Positions 26,100 to 35,531 of a stretch of DNA of 64,000 nt are shown here, in pieces. Position numbers and translations under genes: made by a program. Origin of the DNA: CAVQBP01 sp964448105 (GTDB lineage Bacteria; Bacteroidota; Ignavibacteria; Ignavibacteriales; Ignavibacteriaceae); contig CAYUVK010000001.1 in NCBI GenBank assembly GCA_964448105.1, positions 1 through 64,000 of the forward strand, in the 5' to 3' direction. Each line of letters begins with the position of its first letter. The first letter of the stretch is position 1. Under the pieces are notes generated by a model, which had not been told where the DNA came from, did no database searches, and saw only the letters and a program-made list of their open reading frames with translations.

Positions 26100-28169
26100 A
26101 TGGATATTAAAATTAAAATTCTTATTACATGCACTGTAACTCTAATTATAAGTTTAATTGCTTATAGTTATGAAATAAAAACTAAAGGGAACATTATTAT
26201 TGAAGGAGGTAAAATTAGTATTGAATTCAATAATAGTCTTCAAAGTAGAGTTATCTCAAATTTTGATGGGCAGAAAATTATATTGGGAAAATTCAGCAGT
26301 TCAGAGTTTGTAACTGTGAACAAGGAAAATATTAGGGATTTTAAACTAGTCAGCTATAATGTAAAAGATTGGAAAGACTCAATAGGTAGAGGGAAGGAAT
26401 ACGAAATAACAGGGGTTTCAAAAATTCTAAAAAAACAGATTTCAATTATTAGCTATAATAATTTCCCAGCTATGCTTTTATATAATGTCAGCTATAAAAA
26501 TATCGGAAATAAAAATATTACTATTGAAGGTTGGACAAATAATAAATACTCTATAACATCACTTGAGGGTAGTAAAAATGATCCGCCATTTTGGTCATAC
26601 CAACCCGGCTCATATGGGTGGGATAACAATTGGATACTTCCCTTAAACTCAGGTTTTTCCCGAGATAATTATCTAGGAATGACTTATGCCGATTATGGCG
26701 GAGGAACCCCGGTAGTTGATGTTTGGAGGAGGGATTTTGGTGTTGCTGTTGGTCATGTTGAAATGGTCCCTAAATTAATCTCATTGCCTGTAACCATGCC
26801 GAACAAAAGTGAAGCTGAATTCGGAATTACCTACAACAAGAAGACTGAGTTAAAACCTGGCGAAGTACTCTCAACCTTTAGAACGTTTGTTGAGGTACAT
26901 AAAGGAGATAGCTATAATAGTTTAACTAAATACCGTCAGTTTATGGAACTTCAGGGAATAAAATTTAGGCAGGCTCCTGAAGATGCTTATGGGACTGAAT
27001 GGTGTGGGTGGGGATATGAACAAAATTTTACAATGGATGAAATATATAATACTCTTCCAAAAGTAAAAGAACTTGGATTAGATTGGGTTGTCTTGGATAT
27101 GGGGTGGTACAAGGGAATGGGTGACTATTATCTGCCTAAAGATAAATTTCCGAATGATGATGAGGATATTAAAAATTTTGTAGAAAAGGTTCACTCTTAT
27201 GGATTAAAAGTACAATTGTGGTGGATGCCTTTAGCTGTAGGTCCTAATACAGATCTTATGGCCGATCATCCTGATTACCTTTTATTAAATCAAGACGGGT
27301 CACCTCAATATATGCCTTCATTTTTTAAATCTTACTTCCTGTGCCCAGCCTCAAAGAACGTACAAGAATATTCGAAACAACTTGTTGTAAAATTTATGAA
27401 ATGGGGATTTGATGGACTTAAAATAGATGGAAATAATCAGAATTGCGTCCCATTATGTTATAATCCCGAACATCATCATCAACGACCTGAAGAATCAGTT
27501 GAAGCTATACCATCATTTTATAAGCTAGTTTTTGAAACTGCATTAAGTATTAACCCGAATGCAAAAATTGAAATTTGTCCATGTGGAACAAACCAATCAT
27601 TTTTCTTGATGCCCTACATGAATGAAACCGTTGCTTCTGATCCACACAATTCATGGCAAATTCGGCTTAAAGGAAAAATTCTTAGAGCTTTGAATCCCAA
27701 TGCTGTTTATTATGGTGATCATGTTGAATTAAGTGATAATAAAAGTGACTTCGCCTCTACAATAGGAGTAGGAGGAACAATAGGGACAAAGTTTGTTTAT
27801 CCTCCAGGGATTCATATGAATACCGAAAGCGGTGATGTTAGTTTAACTCCTGAAAAAGAAATGATATGGAAAAAGTGGATTCGAATATACAATGAGAATA
27901 TGTTGTCAAAAGGAGAATATCTTGGTGAATTGTATGATATTGGATTCGATCGGCCAGAAACGCATGCAATTAAAAAAGGGGATGTTGTTTATTATGCATT
28001 TTATGCTCCAGATTACCATGGAAAGATAGAATTACGAGGACTTAAAAATAAGACCTATACACTTTTTGACTATGAAAATAATCTCAAATTAGGTGTAGTC
28101 CAGGGTTTGGTAGGTAAGGTAGAATTATCTTTTAAAGATCATCTCCTTATAAAAGCAGTTCCTAATTAA
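26100..28169 (+). CDS. GH36-type alpha-galactosidase / alpha-N-acetylgalactosaminidase
   Basis: 689 aa secreted enzyme (signal peptide about 1-23) of clan GH-D. An N-terminal beta-supersandwich (about 25-285) leads into a TIM barrel with DWVVLDMGWYKGMGDYY, QLWWMPLAVGP and FDGLKIDGN, where D443 is the expected nucleophile. D514 in SDPHNSWQIRLKG is the expected acid/base. Several cysteines lie in barrel loops (EWCGWGY, VPLCYNP, EICPCGTN). It should release terminal alpha-linked galactose or GalNAc; choice between them is not readable. It heads block 2 behind an AgaR-like repressor and has a full-length paralogue at 60437. No SD is seen before the ATG. Confidence 0.82.
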   Translation: MDIKIKILITCTVTLIISLIAYSYEIKTKGNIIIEGGKISIEFNNSLQSRVISNFDGQKIILGKFSSSEFVTVNKENIRDFKLVSYNVKDWKDSIGRGKEYEITGVSKILKKQISIISYNNFPAMLLYNVSYKNIGNKNITIEGWTNNKYSITSLEGSKNDPPFWSYQPGSYGWDNNWILPLNSGFSRDNYLGMTYADYGGGTPVVDVWRRDFGVAVGHVEMVPKLISLPVTMPNKSEAEFGITYNKKTELKPGEVLSTFRTFVEVHKGDSYNSLTKYRQFMELQGIKFRQAPEDAYGTEWCGWGYEQNFTMDEIYNTLPKVKELGLDWVVLDMGWYKGMGDYYLPKDKFPNDDEDIKNFVEKVHSYGLKVQLWWMPLAVGPNTDLMADHPDYLLLNQDGSPQYMPSFFKSYFLCPASKNVQEYSKQLVVKFMKWGFDGLKIDGNNQNCVPLCYNPEHHHQRPEESVEAIPSFYKLVFETALSINPNAKIEICPCGTNQSFFLMPYMNETVASDPHNSWQIRLKGKILRALNPNAVYYGDHVELSDNKSDFASTIGVGGTIGTKFVYPPGIHMNTESGDVSLTPEKEMIWKKWIRIYNENMLSKGEYLGELYDIGFDRPETHAIKKGDVVYYAFYAPDYHGKIELRGLKNKTYTLFDYENNLKLGVVQGLVGKVELSFKDHLLIKAVPN

Positions 28170-28418
28170 CGAAAATGTGAAGACTTATAAAACCTTTCGT
28201 AATAATTTATTATAAAAGTATATAAAAATACTTGACAAGGATATACAAATTAAATATATTTTGAAACATAAAAATAGGTAAATGATAATAAGAATTAGTA
28301 AGTTTTCGAAAGTTTATTACAACACAAAATTATTTAAGAAGAAAATTTATTAATAGAGAAACTCTATACTGCAATTGGGAAATCATTTACCCTTAGATTT
28401 ATTACAAGCTCCAAAAAT
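28170..28418. other. Intergenic control region before the AraD-family gene
   Basis: 249 AT-rich bases containing the promoter at 28232-28260 and a CCTTTCGT motif at 28193-28200 that recalls the CTTTC units of AgaR operators. No reading frame of note. Confidence 0.5.
28232..28260 (+). promoter_or_regulatory. Promoter of the intracellular sugar-phosphate operon
   Basis: TTGACA (28232-28237), 17-base spacer, TATATT (28255-28260). The preceding AATAC and the spacer core ATACAA are shared with the promoter before the TonB receptor at 52007. It should drive the genes from 28419 onward with a leader of roughly 150 bases. Confidence 0.65.
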
Positions 28419-29132
28419 ATGTCATATAAAGAATTAAAAGAGCGAGTTTATAATTGTAATCTAGAACTTTACAGACGAAGTCTTGTTGTCCAAACTTTTG
28501 GAAATGTAAGTGCATTTGATAGAAATGAAAATATCTTAGCTATAAAACCAAGTGGAGTCCCATATTATAAGTTAAAAGTTGATGACATAATTATTGTTGA
28601 TTTAAATAATCAGGTGATTGATAGTACTTTAAAACCTTCTAGTGATACAAAAACACATATCCTTTTATATAATGCTTTTCCTAGTATAGGAGGAATAGTC
28701 CATACTCACTCTACATTTGCTACTGCTTGGTCACAAACAAAAAAATCAATTCCATGTTTTGGGACGACTCATGCTGACTATGTTCAGGGGGAAATACCCT
28801 GCACCGAAGATTTATCGAAGAAACAAATTGAAGGAGATTATGAAATTGAAACTGGAAATCAAATAATAAAAAGATTAAAAGATTTTCCTGATAATTCGAT
28901 TGAAATGATCCTTGTTTCATCCCATGGTCCCTTTGTATGGGGTAAAAGCCCAGAGGATGCTTTACATAACAGCATACTTTTGGAAGAAATAGCAAAAGTA
29001 GCACTCTTAACTCTTAGTATGAATCCCGATTTACAACCAATTGGCAATAATTTACTAAATAAACATTTTAGAAGAAAAAATGGCCCCAAAGCCTATTATG
29101 GGCAAAAAATAGAATTCCAATCCGGAGTATAA
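28419..29132 (+). CDS. AraD-family L-ribulose-5-phosphate 4-epimerase-like protein
   Basis: 237 aa, close in length and pattern to AraD/UlaF of the class II aldolase/epimerase superfamily. Visible signatures: TFGNVSAFDR, IKPSGVPY, KPSSDTKTH, GGIVHTHS with zinc ligands H95 and H97, TTHADY with catalytic D120, SSHGPFVWG with zinc ligand H169, and KAYYGQ with Y227. AraD enzymes invert C4 of a ketose phosphate by retro-aldol and re-addition. Nothing else here suggests arabinose use. Next to a NagB-like gene, an attractive alternative substrate is tagatose-6-phosphate, converted to fructose-6-phosphate; that is inference. Cytoplasmic; the next gene starts 2 bases on. Confidence 0.85.
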   Translation: MSYKELKERVYNCNLELYRRSLVVQTFGNVSAFDRNENILAIKPSGVPYYKLKVDDIIIVDLNNQVIDSTLKPSSDTKTHILLYNAFPSIGGIVHTHSTFATAWSQTKKSIPCFGTTHADYVQGEIPCTEDLSKKQIEGDYEIETGNQIIKRLKDFPDNSIEMILVSSHGPFVWGKSPEDALHNSILLEEIAKVALLTLSMNPDLQPIGNNLLNKHFRRKNGPKAYYGQKIEFQSGV

Positions 29133-29134
29133 AA

Positions 29135-30094
29135 ATGAGTGCAATAACAAATAAAAAACTTTACGAGTGGTGTAGAGTTCCTGTTAAGGAATTAGAGAAT
29201 AATCAAAATCTAAAAATACCATTTAGATTATGTCATGATAATACTGAAATGGGATATATCATGGCACGGGAGCTTGTTGATTTGATAAAACAGAATAATG
29301 ATAGGGGAAAAGCTACTCGTGCAATAATTCCATGCGGTCCTGATTCCTGGTATGCACCCTTTGCACAAATTGTTAATGATGAAAACCTCAGTTTAAAAAA
29401 ATTAATTGTTTTTCATATGGATGAGTGTTTGGATTGGCAAGGGAACGAACTCCCAAGAAATCATCCCTATTCTTTCCGTGGCTTTATGGAAAGATATTTC
29501 TATGATCCTATTTACCCAGAATTATCTGTTGAAATGGAAAATCGAAACTGGCTTAATGCTAAAAATATTGAAGAGATAAAAATTAAAATAAATGAAGCGC
29601 CTATAGATATTACATATGGCGGATGGGGACAAGATGGTCATGTTGCTTACAATCAGTCTCGCCGGCATCCTTTTAATCATATTACATTAGACGAACTCAG
29701 AGAATCAACTATTAGAATCCAAGAAAATAATATTGATACTATTATAGCACTAGCTCATCGAACATTTGGAGCAGCTTATCAGTTTGTTCCACCAATGTCA
29801 GTCACTTTAGGAATGAAAGAATGTCTTTCTGCCAAAAAAATAAGATTATTTAGCAATACTGGTGCGTGGAAACAAACAGCTTTCCGTGTTGCTTTATTTA
29901 GTGAATTAACTTCAGAATATCCCATTACATTACTTCAAGAACATTCAGACGCTCTTTTAACTGCTACAATAGAAACGGCTGCTCATCCCATAAGCGAGCA
30001 TCCAGAATGGGATTTAGGTATTAATTCGCTTGAATACTCTCGTATTTCAAATTCTAAAATAATAAATAAAATTTTAGGCGATGGCACAAAATAG
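29135..30094 (+). CDS. NagB-family hexosamine-phosphate deaminase/isomerase
   Basis: 319 aa, longer than typical NagB (about 266). The fold signatures are present: IIPCGPDSWYAPF in place of the substrate-binding GxTP loop, VFHMDECLDW (NagB FNMDEY, catalytic Asp) and TYGGWGQDGHVAYNQ (NagB GxGxDGHIAFNE). The family converts glucosamine-6-phosphate to fructose-6-phosphate plus ammonia; a galactosamine-6-phosphate deaminase making tagatose-6-phosphate would fit this locus. An AGG-type SD (CCGGAG) precedes the ATG, and the gene is sandwiched between the AraD-like and kinase genes. Substrate is inferred from context. Confidence 0.8.
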   Translation: MSAITNKKLYEWCRVPVKELENNQNLKIPFRLCHDNTEMGYIMARELVDLIKQNNDRGKATRAIIPCGPDSWYAPFAQIVNDENLSLKKLIVFHMDECLDWQGNELPRNHPYSFRGFMERYFYDPIYPELSVEMENRNWLNAKNIEEIKIKINEAPIDITYGGWGQDGHVAYNQSRRHPFNHITLDELRESTIRIQENNIDTIIALAHRTFGAAYQFVPPMSVTLGMKECLSAKKIRLFSNTGAWKQTAFRVALFSELTSEYPITLLQEHSDALLTATIETAAHPISEHPEWDLGINSLEYSRISNSKIINKILGDGTK

Positions 30095-30098
30095 TTAT

Positions 30099-31109
30099 AT
30101 GTACAAAATAATGATCGGTGTTGGAGGAATCGGTTCCGGATCTTTTTTCTTATTAAATGGTAATCAGACAATTGGCAGAGAAGAAAGTCGCAGCGGCAGG
30201 TTTCTAGATAGAAAAGACTACTGTAAGCTTCACATTATTTCTCACTATGTCAAAGTATTACTCGGAGCGGAATTTCCGGTTCTACCTATTGGAAAAATTG
30301 GAAATGATGAGGTTGGTAAAAAATTGTTAGTTGAGATGAAAGAAATTGGACTCACAGTAGACTATATCGGAACTGATGATAAAAATCCTACTCTATTTTC
30401 ATTTTGTTTACTTTATCCTGACAAGAGTGGTGGAAATTTAACGATCGATAATTCTGCATCTGCTGCTGTAGAACCAGAATTTGTTACTAAAGCAGAAAAG
30501 GAGTTTAAAAAACATAAAGGGAAGGGAATAGCCCTTGCAGCTCCGGAAGTTCCTATTGAGGCAAGAATAAAACTATTAGAACTAGCAACCAAATATAACT
30601 TCTTTAGAGTTGCCTCTTTTACATCAGAAGAATTAGTCGGAATAAAAAATTCAAATATTTTAAATAAAGTGGATCTCCTTTCTATTAATTTTCATGAAGC
30701 TGCAAGTCTCTTACATATTAAAGCAGATAGTGCAGGTTCAAATCAAATTGTAAAAAATGTAGTTGCATCCCTTTCCTCTATCAAACCAAATTTAATAATC
30801 TCTATTACAAAGGGTAAAGAAGGGAGTTTTGTATGGGATGGAACAGAGATTTTTTACATATCTGCAATGAAAGTAAAAGCAATAAGCACAGCAGGAGCAG
30901 GAGATGCTTTTACATCAGGTTTGATAGCTGGAATTACATCAGGATTTTCAGTTCATGAAGCACAACAACTGGCAATTTTAACAGCTTCATATTCAGTTAC
31001 TTCACCTAATACAATAAATAAAGATTTAAATAAGAAAGCTCTGATGAATTTAGCACAAAAAAATAATTATACGTTCTCCGAAAAGGTTATAAATTTTTTG
31101 AAGGGATAG
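30099..31109 (+). CDS. PfkB-family carbohydrate kinase
   Basis: A ribokinase-fold sugar kinase of 336 aa from the ATG at 30099. The frame is open from 30081, which would overlap the NagB-like gene by 14 bases; the later ATG begins right at the first beta strand (MYKIMIGVGGIGSG), so I prefer it, with neither start showing a good SD. The PfkB signature STAGAGDAFTSG near residues 263-274 holds the catalytic base (D269). The N-terminal segment differs from the usual GG...N pattern, having GSGSFFLLNG followed by an RSGRFLDRKDYCK stretch. Likely phosphorylates galactosamine, tagatose-6-phosphate or a related sugar; not determinable here. Confidence 0.8.
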   Translation: MYKIMIGVGGIGSGSFFLLNGNQTIGREESRSGRFLDRKDYCKLHIISHYVKVLLGAEFPVLPIGKIGNDEVGKKLLVEMKEIGLTVDYIGTDDKNPTLFSFCLLYPDKSGGNLTIDNSASAAVEPEFVTKAEKEFKKHKGKGIALAAPEVPIEARIKLLELATKYNFFRVASFTSEELVGIKNSNILNKVDLLSINFHEAASLLHIKADSAGSNQIVKNVVASLSSIKPNLIISITKGKEGSFVWDGTEIFYISAMKVKAISTAGAGDAFTSGLIAGITSGFSVHEAQQLAILTASYSVTSPNTINKDLNKKALMNLAQKNNYTFSEKVINFLKG

Positions 31110-31111
31110 TC

Positions 31112-31423
31112 ATGAGCGTAACAATGCGTATTATACAACAATTTGATGTAATCAAAGAGGATGAATTTATGAATCTAGAAAAGAAATTTGCCGAATTGGA
31201 ATATTCGCGACCAGATTATCCTAAAGGTAAACGGATGCAACCTATTTCGGCAGCAGAACCATGTAATACTATTATCTGGCAACATGAATTTTCAGATATA
31301 AATGAAGCTTATAAAATTTTAGATTTTTTTAAGGGAGATAAGTCTCATGAAAAATTATTGAAAGATCAGCTCCCATTTTTCAAAAAAGTTAAAATAGAGT
31401 TTTATAAAAACCTAGATTTCTAG
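31112..31423 (+). CDS. Small conserved protein, possible dimeric alpha-beta barrel
   Basis: 103 aa, starting 2 bases after the kinase stop with GAAGGG as SD, so translated from the same operon. It is cytoplasmic, with no signal or membrane segment. The pattern IIQQFDVIKEDEFMNLEKKFAELE ... NTIIWQHEFSDINEAYKILDFFKGDKSHEKLLKDQLPFF looks like the beta-alpha-beta repeat of a small ferredoxin-like (dimeric alpha-beta barrel) protein. Function unknown; in this position it could be a mutarotase-like or regulatory partner of the sugar enzymes, but nothing proves it. Confidence 0.6.
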   Translation: MSVTMRIIQQFDVIKEDEFMNLEKKFAELEYSRPDYPKGKRMQPISAAEPCNTIIWQHEFSDINEAYKILDFFKGDKSHEKLLKDQLPFFKKVKIEFYKNLDF

Positions 31424-31504
31424 CTTTGCTTTTTAACTAATTTTAAAGGTTAATTTAGAATAAGAGAAAAACTCCTGTAAAAATTAATATTGAAAATATA
31501 ACAA

Positions 31505-32887
31505 ATGGTGGAAAAGGTTAAAAAACTGGACAGAAGCTTAGGACTGTTGCATGCAACAGCTTCTAATATGGCGACAATGGTTGGTATAGGTCCCTTTATA
31601 ACTATTCCACTTATTATATCGGCGATGGGTGGACCACAAGCTATGCTCGGATGGGTTGTCGGTGCATTAATTGCTATTTCGGATGGGCAGGTATGGGCTG
31701 AGTTAAGTACTTCTATCCATGGTGAAGGTGGCACTTATGTTTATCATCGCGAAGCATTTAAAAGATACTTTGGCAAATTAATTGCATTCTTATTTATATG
31801 GTCTTTCCTATTAAGCGGACCCTTCGAAATTGCTTCTGCATTTATTGGTATGATACATTATGTATCATTTATCTGGCCTTCATTAACAGAGACTCATATT
31901 AGGATATTAGCATTTGCTACCGGTTTAATTACTATAGTTCTACACTATAATAAAGTCAAAGTAGTAGGAACCGTTACAGTAATCTTATGGGTAATAATGC
32001 TTACAACCGTTGGTATCACGATCTTTGTTGGGGCTACTCATTTTCATCCTGACTTAGCATTTGCATTTCCTAAAGGATGGTTTTCTATTTCCTGGGGATT
32101 TGTAATGGGATTGGGAAGCGCTACTCTTATTGCAATGTATGATTTGCTGGGATATTACAACATATGTTATATGGAAGAGGAAGTTAAAAATCCAGGTTAT
32201 GTTTTCCCGCGTGCAATATTATGGTCAACTATGGGTGTTACACTCATATATGCATTGATGAATTTTTCTGTTATTGGAATTATACCTTGGAGAGAAATTG
32301 AAAATACTACTCATATTGTCTCCGATTTATTTAATAATCTTTATGGGAATACTATTGCAGTTATAATTACTATTCTTGTAGTTTTTACAGCATATGGTTC
32401 TGCTTATTCTTTAATGATGAGTTATTCCAGATTGCCTTTTGCTGCCGCCCGTGATGGATTCTTTTTTAGCTGGCTGGAGACAATTCATCCTAAGAAGCAT
32501 TTCCCTCATTATTCTCTACTCTTAGTTGGTGCGATAACCTGCTTTGCGAGCTTATTCAATTTGGATTTCGTGATTGCTGCAACTCTGGCTAGCAGAATAT
32601 TGATCCAATTTTTAGGACAAATAATCGGGCTTACTGTTTTAAGAAAAACCAAACCAAATTTGAAGAGACCTTATAAAATGTGGTTATACCCCGTTCCGTC
32701 AATTATAGCATTTTGTGGATTCAGTTTTATTTTCATCAGTTCAGGATTAGAAGCAATTAGTTTAGGGCTTGTATGGCTGATTGCAGGAGTATTGGTTTTT
32801 TTATGGTGGGCCAAAGCAAATAAAGAATGGCCATTTGTATCAATCCAATTAATTGAAGAAAAGGTTAAGGAATCCAACAATGATTAA
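31505..32887 (+). CDS. APC-family permease
   Basis: 460 aa with about twelve hydrophobic segments. The N-terminal signature ATASNMATMVGIGPFITIPLIISAMGGPQAMLGWVVGALIA is that of the amino acid-polyamine-organocation superfamily, followed by a large GEGGTYVYHREAF loop. APC carriers usually move amino acids or amines by proton or sodium symport. In a putative galactosamine locus, amino-sugar uptake across the inner membrane is conceivable but unproven. The next gene overlaps its 3' end by 8 bases, so the two are translationally coupled. No clear SD. Confidence 0.82.
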   Translation: MVEKVKKLDRSLGLLHATASNMATMVGIGPFITIPLIISAMGGPQAMLGWVVGALIAISDGQVWAELSTSIHGEGGTYVYHREAFKRYFGKLIAFLFIWSFLLSGPFEIASAFIGMIHYVSFIWPSLTETHIRILAFATGLITIVLHYNKVKVVGTVTVILWVIMLTTVGITIFVGATHFHPDLAFAFPKGWFSISWGFVMGLGSATLIAMYDLLGYYNICYMEEEVKNPGYVFPRAILWSTMGVTLIYALMNFSVIGIIPWREIENTTHIVSDLFNNLYGNTIAVIITILVVFTAYGSAYSLMMSYSRLPFAAARDGFFFSWLETIHPKKHFPHYSLLLVGAITCFASLFNLDFVIAATLASRILIQFLGQIIGLTVLRKTKPNLKRPYKMWLYPVPSIIAFCGFSFIFISSGLEAISLGLVWLIAGVLVFLWWAKANKEWPFVSIQLIEEKVKESNND

Positions 32888-35510
32888 AAAATTACTTCTC
32901 GTCTTTCTTATCTCTGTATTCTTTTTATATGGTCAGGAAAGTACTTACATAAAAGCTAATAAAGATAAAATCATTATCGGAAATAAAAGTATTGAAAGAG
33001 TTATAGATACTCAAAATGAAGGAGTCTCTACCCATCAAATAAGAAATAAGAGTTCAGGAAGTAAATATGATGTAAACTCGGATGAATTTGCTCTTAGGAT
33101 CGTATTTACATCTTGGGGACCGGCATATTCAAAAAAACAGAATGGGGAGAATCCAGTTCTTCTTACCTCAACTGATTTTCAATATAAAGGATATAAGATC
33201 CGAGATTTAAAAAATGATGGAAAAGAATTAATTCTGGGATATGTTTTTAATAATAACATGTCAGCTTTTGTAGTTAATGTTTTTTATGAGGTATATCCAA
33301 ATGATTTTTATATGAGGAAATGGATAGAGGTATCAGATACAGCATATGGAACTCAATTTTTAGACAAAATTTTTCTTGAATCTCTGACCTTCAAGGATAT
33401 TGAATTTTCCCATGGAAATTTCGGGCAGCCTGTCTTCAATAAAGATATCTTTCTAGGGGTTGAATATCCCACAACAGAAAATAATCTTGATTCGGGAAAA
33501 GTAATGGTAGGATATATTGTTGGTCAAAAGATAACAAGCACTGTATACAAAAGTCATACTTCTATTGTTGGGGTTGCTCCATCATCTGCGAAGCTTGAAC
33601 AAACTTTTATGGATTATGTGGATCAATTAAAAGTTAAAGGAACTCGGCAGTTTTTATTATATAATACCTGGTATGATTTAAGATTTCCTTCCCTCGTTGA
33701 GAGTTCAGAAAATATAATGAATGAAAAGAATGTTTTGAACAGAATAGATTCATTTAAAAAATCTTTAAGCAATTCTAATAGTGAGCTCAATGCCTTTGTA
33801 ATTGATATGGGATGGGATAAAATTACTGCTAAATGGGAAATTGATTCAACCAGATTTCCAATTGGTTTTTCCCGTCTTAAAAGTTCTCTTGACAGCATCC
33901 ATACATCATTGGGTTTATGGGCTTCGCCATGGGGAGGTTATGAAGAAAGAACAGAACGCGTTAAATGGGCTTCTGAAAATGGTTATGAAACCTCAGGTGA
34001 TTTTCTCTGTTTTGCCGGTACAAAATATAATAAAGCCATGAGCAGTGCAATGGTTAATTTTACAAAAAAATATCACATAGGATATTTTAAATGGGATGGA
34101 CTTTCTATTGGCTGCAACGAGTTAAACCATGGACATCTTCCCGGACTTTATTCTCACGAAACAATAGTTTCAAATTTTATTGCAATGATGGATTCCGTAA
34201 GGAAAATTAATCCAGAAATATTTATCAATATCACTATCGGCACATGGCTCTCTCCGTGGTGGTTAAAGTATGCTGATTGTGTATGGATGCAAGGCGAGGA
34301 TTATGGATATGCCGATAATGTTCCGTGTATAAATGATCGGGATAAAGCTATTACTTATAAGGACGGAGTGTTGTGGGATGACTTGAGAAATCAGCAGTTA
34401 TTATTTCCGATGTCAAGTATGATGACTCACGGAATTATTAAAGGCAGCCTAAATTTATTGGGAGGTAAAAATGAAACCCTGGATTCTTTTAGCAATGAAG
34501 TGATGATGTATTTCGGAAGAGGAGTATCGATGTGGGAATTATATCTTACTCCCGATCTAGTTTCTGATGATGAATGGAAATCCATAACATCAACAATAAA
34601 ATGGGCCAAGGCTAATAAAGATGTTCTTAAAAGATCTAAAATGATTTTAGGAGATCCGATAAAGCAGGAACCTTACGGATTTGTTCATTTAATAAAAGAG
34701 AAGGGGATCCTATTATTAAGAAATCCAAATGTGAATGGGCATGATGTTAAAATTAAGCTTACACCCGATCTTGGGGATATAAATCCATCAACAAGATATT
34801 TTATTAATGTGATTTATCCGTATAACATGATTCTTCCAGACCCTATCGCGATTAATGAAGATTTGACACTACATCTCGATGGGTATGAAATTTTAACAGC
34901 CGAATTAATCCCATTTGAAACTATTAATAAAAACCTACCGCTCGGGATAAAATATTCTATCGATAAAAATAATTTAAAGGTATATGACAAACCCGGCTCC
35001 AAACGTAAAATTATATCTATTAAAAAAGATGAAATTACTGAATTGAATTTTAGCGGGACAAATAAAAAAATAAATGTTGAAAAAAATTCTTTGATAATTA
35101 ATAATAAAAACGAATTCCGGGCCACATCTAAAATAAAATTACCAGCAAATTATAAGAATGCAAGAATAGCATATTTGATTGAGGGTGTAGGCATTCTTCA
35201 AGGAGTTCCTTCTCCCAAGGTAGAAATAAGTGTAAACGGTATTAATAAAAATTCAACCATTAAACAGGAAAACGGCAAATGGTTCTGGATATTTGCGGAT
35301 TTGGATTCTATGGAGAATGAGATATCCTGCAAGATATATTTAGATAATAAAGGTAAATGGAAAACCAGTGGATGGGTATTTGCAAATGAAGAGCTCTCAA
35401 GTAAAACTATTGAATCTAAATTATTGAATGACACTAATGAAGCACTGCCTGAAAAACCTTACGATGCAAATATTAATAAAGTAATTATTCCACTAAATAA
35501 GAAAAAATAA
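32880..35510 (+). CDS. Secreted clan GH-D-like glycoside hydrolase
   Basis: 876 aa from the ATG at 32880, chosen over 32853 because AAGGA lies 9 bases upstream and a signal peptide starts at once (MIKKLLLVFLISVFFLYGQ). A beta-sandwich (about 20-250) precedes a TIM barrel with NAFVIDMGWDKITAKWEID, LGLWASPWGGYEER and IGYFKWDGLSIGCNE; D406 in KWDG is the likely nucleophile, and D474 in QGEDYG a candidate acid/base. The LKWD-type motif places it near GH36/GH27-like enzymes, but it is clearly different from the two GH36 genes of this window. An alpha-galactosidase or alpha-N-acetylgalactosaminidase role is likely. Confidence 0.65.
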   Translation: MIKKLLLVFLISVFFLYGQESTYIKANKDKIIIGNKSIERVIDTQNEGVSTHQIRNKSSGSKYDVNSDEFALRIVFTSWGPAYSKKQNGENPVLLTSTDFQYKGYKIRDLKNDGKELILGYVFNNNMSAFVVNVFYEVYPNDFYMRKWIEVSDTAYGTQFLDKIFLESLTFKDIEFSHGNFGQPVFNKDIFLGVEYPTTENNLDSGKVMVGYIVGQKITSTVYKSHTSIVGVAPSSAKLEQTFMDYVDQLKVKGTRQFLLYNTWYDLRFPSLVESSENIMNEKNVLNRIDSFKKSLSNSNSELNAFVIDMGWDKITAKWEIDSTRFPIGFSRLKSSLDSIHTSLGLWASPWGGYEERTERVKWASENGYETSGDFLCFAGTKYNKAMSSAMVNFTKKYHIGYFKWDGLSIGCNELNHGHLPGLYSHETIVSNFIAMMDSVRKINPEIFINITIGTWLSPWWLKYADCVWMQGEDYGYADNVPCINDRDKAITYKDGVLWDDLRNQQLLFPMSSMMTHGIIKGSLNLLGGKNETLDSFSNEVMMYFGRGVSMWELYLTPDLVSDDEWKSITSTIKWAKANKDVLKRSKMILGDPIKQEPYGFVHLIKEKGILLLRNPNVNGHDVKIKLTPDLGDINPSTRYFINVIYPYNMILPDPIAINEDLTLHLDGYEILTAELIPFETINKNLPLGIKYSIDKNNLKVYDKPGSKRKIISIKKDEITELNFSGTNKKINVEKNSLIINNKNEFRATSKIKLPANYKNARIAYLIEGVGILQGVPSPKVEISVNGINKNSTIKQENGKWFWIFADLDSMENEISCKIYLDNKGKWKTSGWVFANEELSSKTIESKLLNDTNEALPEKPYDANINKVIIPLNKKK

Positions 35511-35531
35511 TTCTCTAATAAGGAATAGTTT

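Noticed and set aside
28419..29132. Fuculose-phosphate aldolase annotation
   Set aside because: The length, the KPSSDTKTH and TTHADY motifs and residue spacing match AraD/UlaF more closely than FucA, although the reaction in this pathway remains open.
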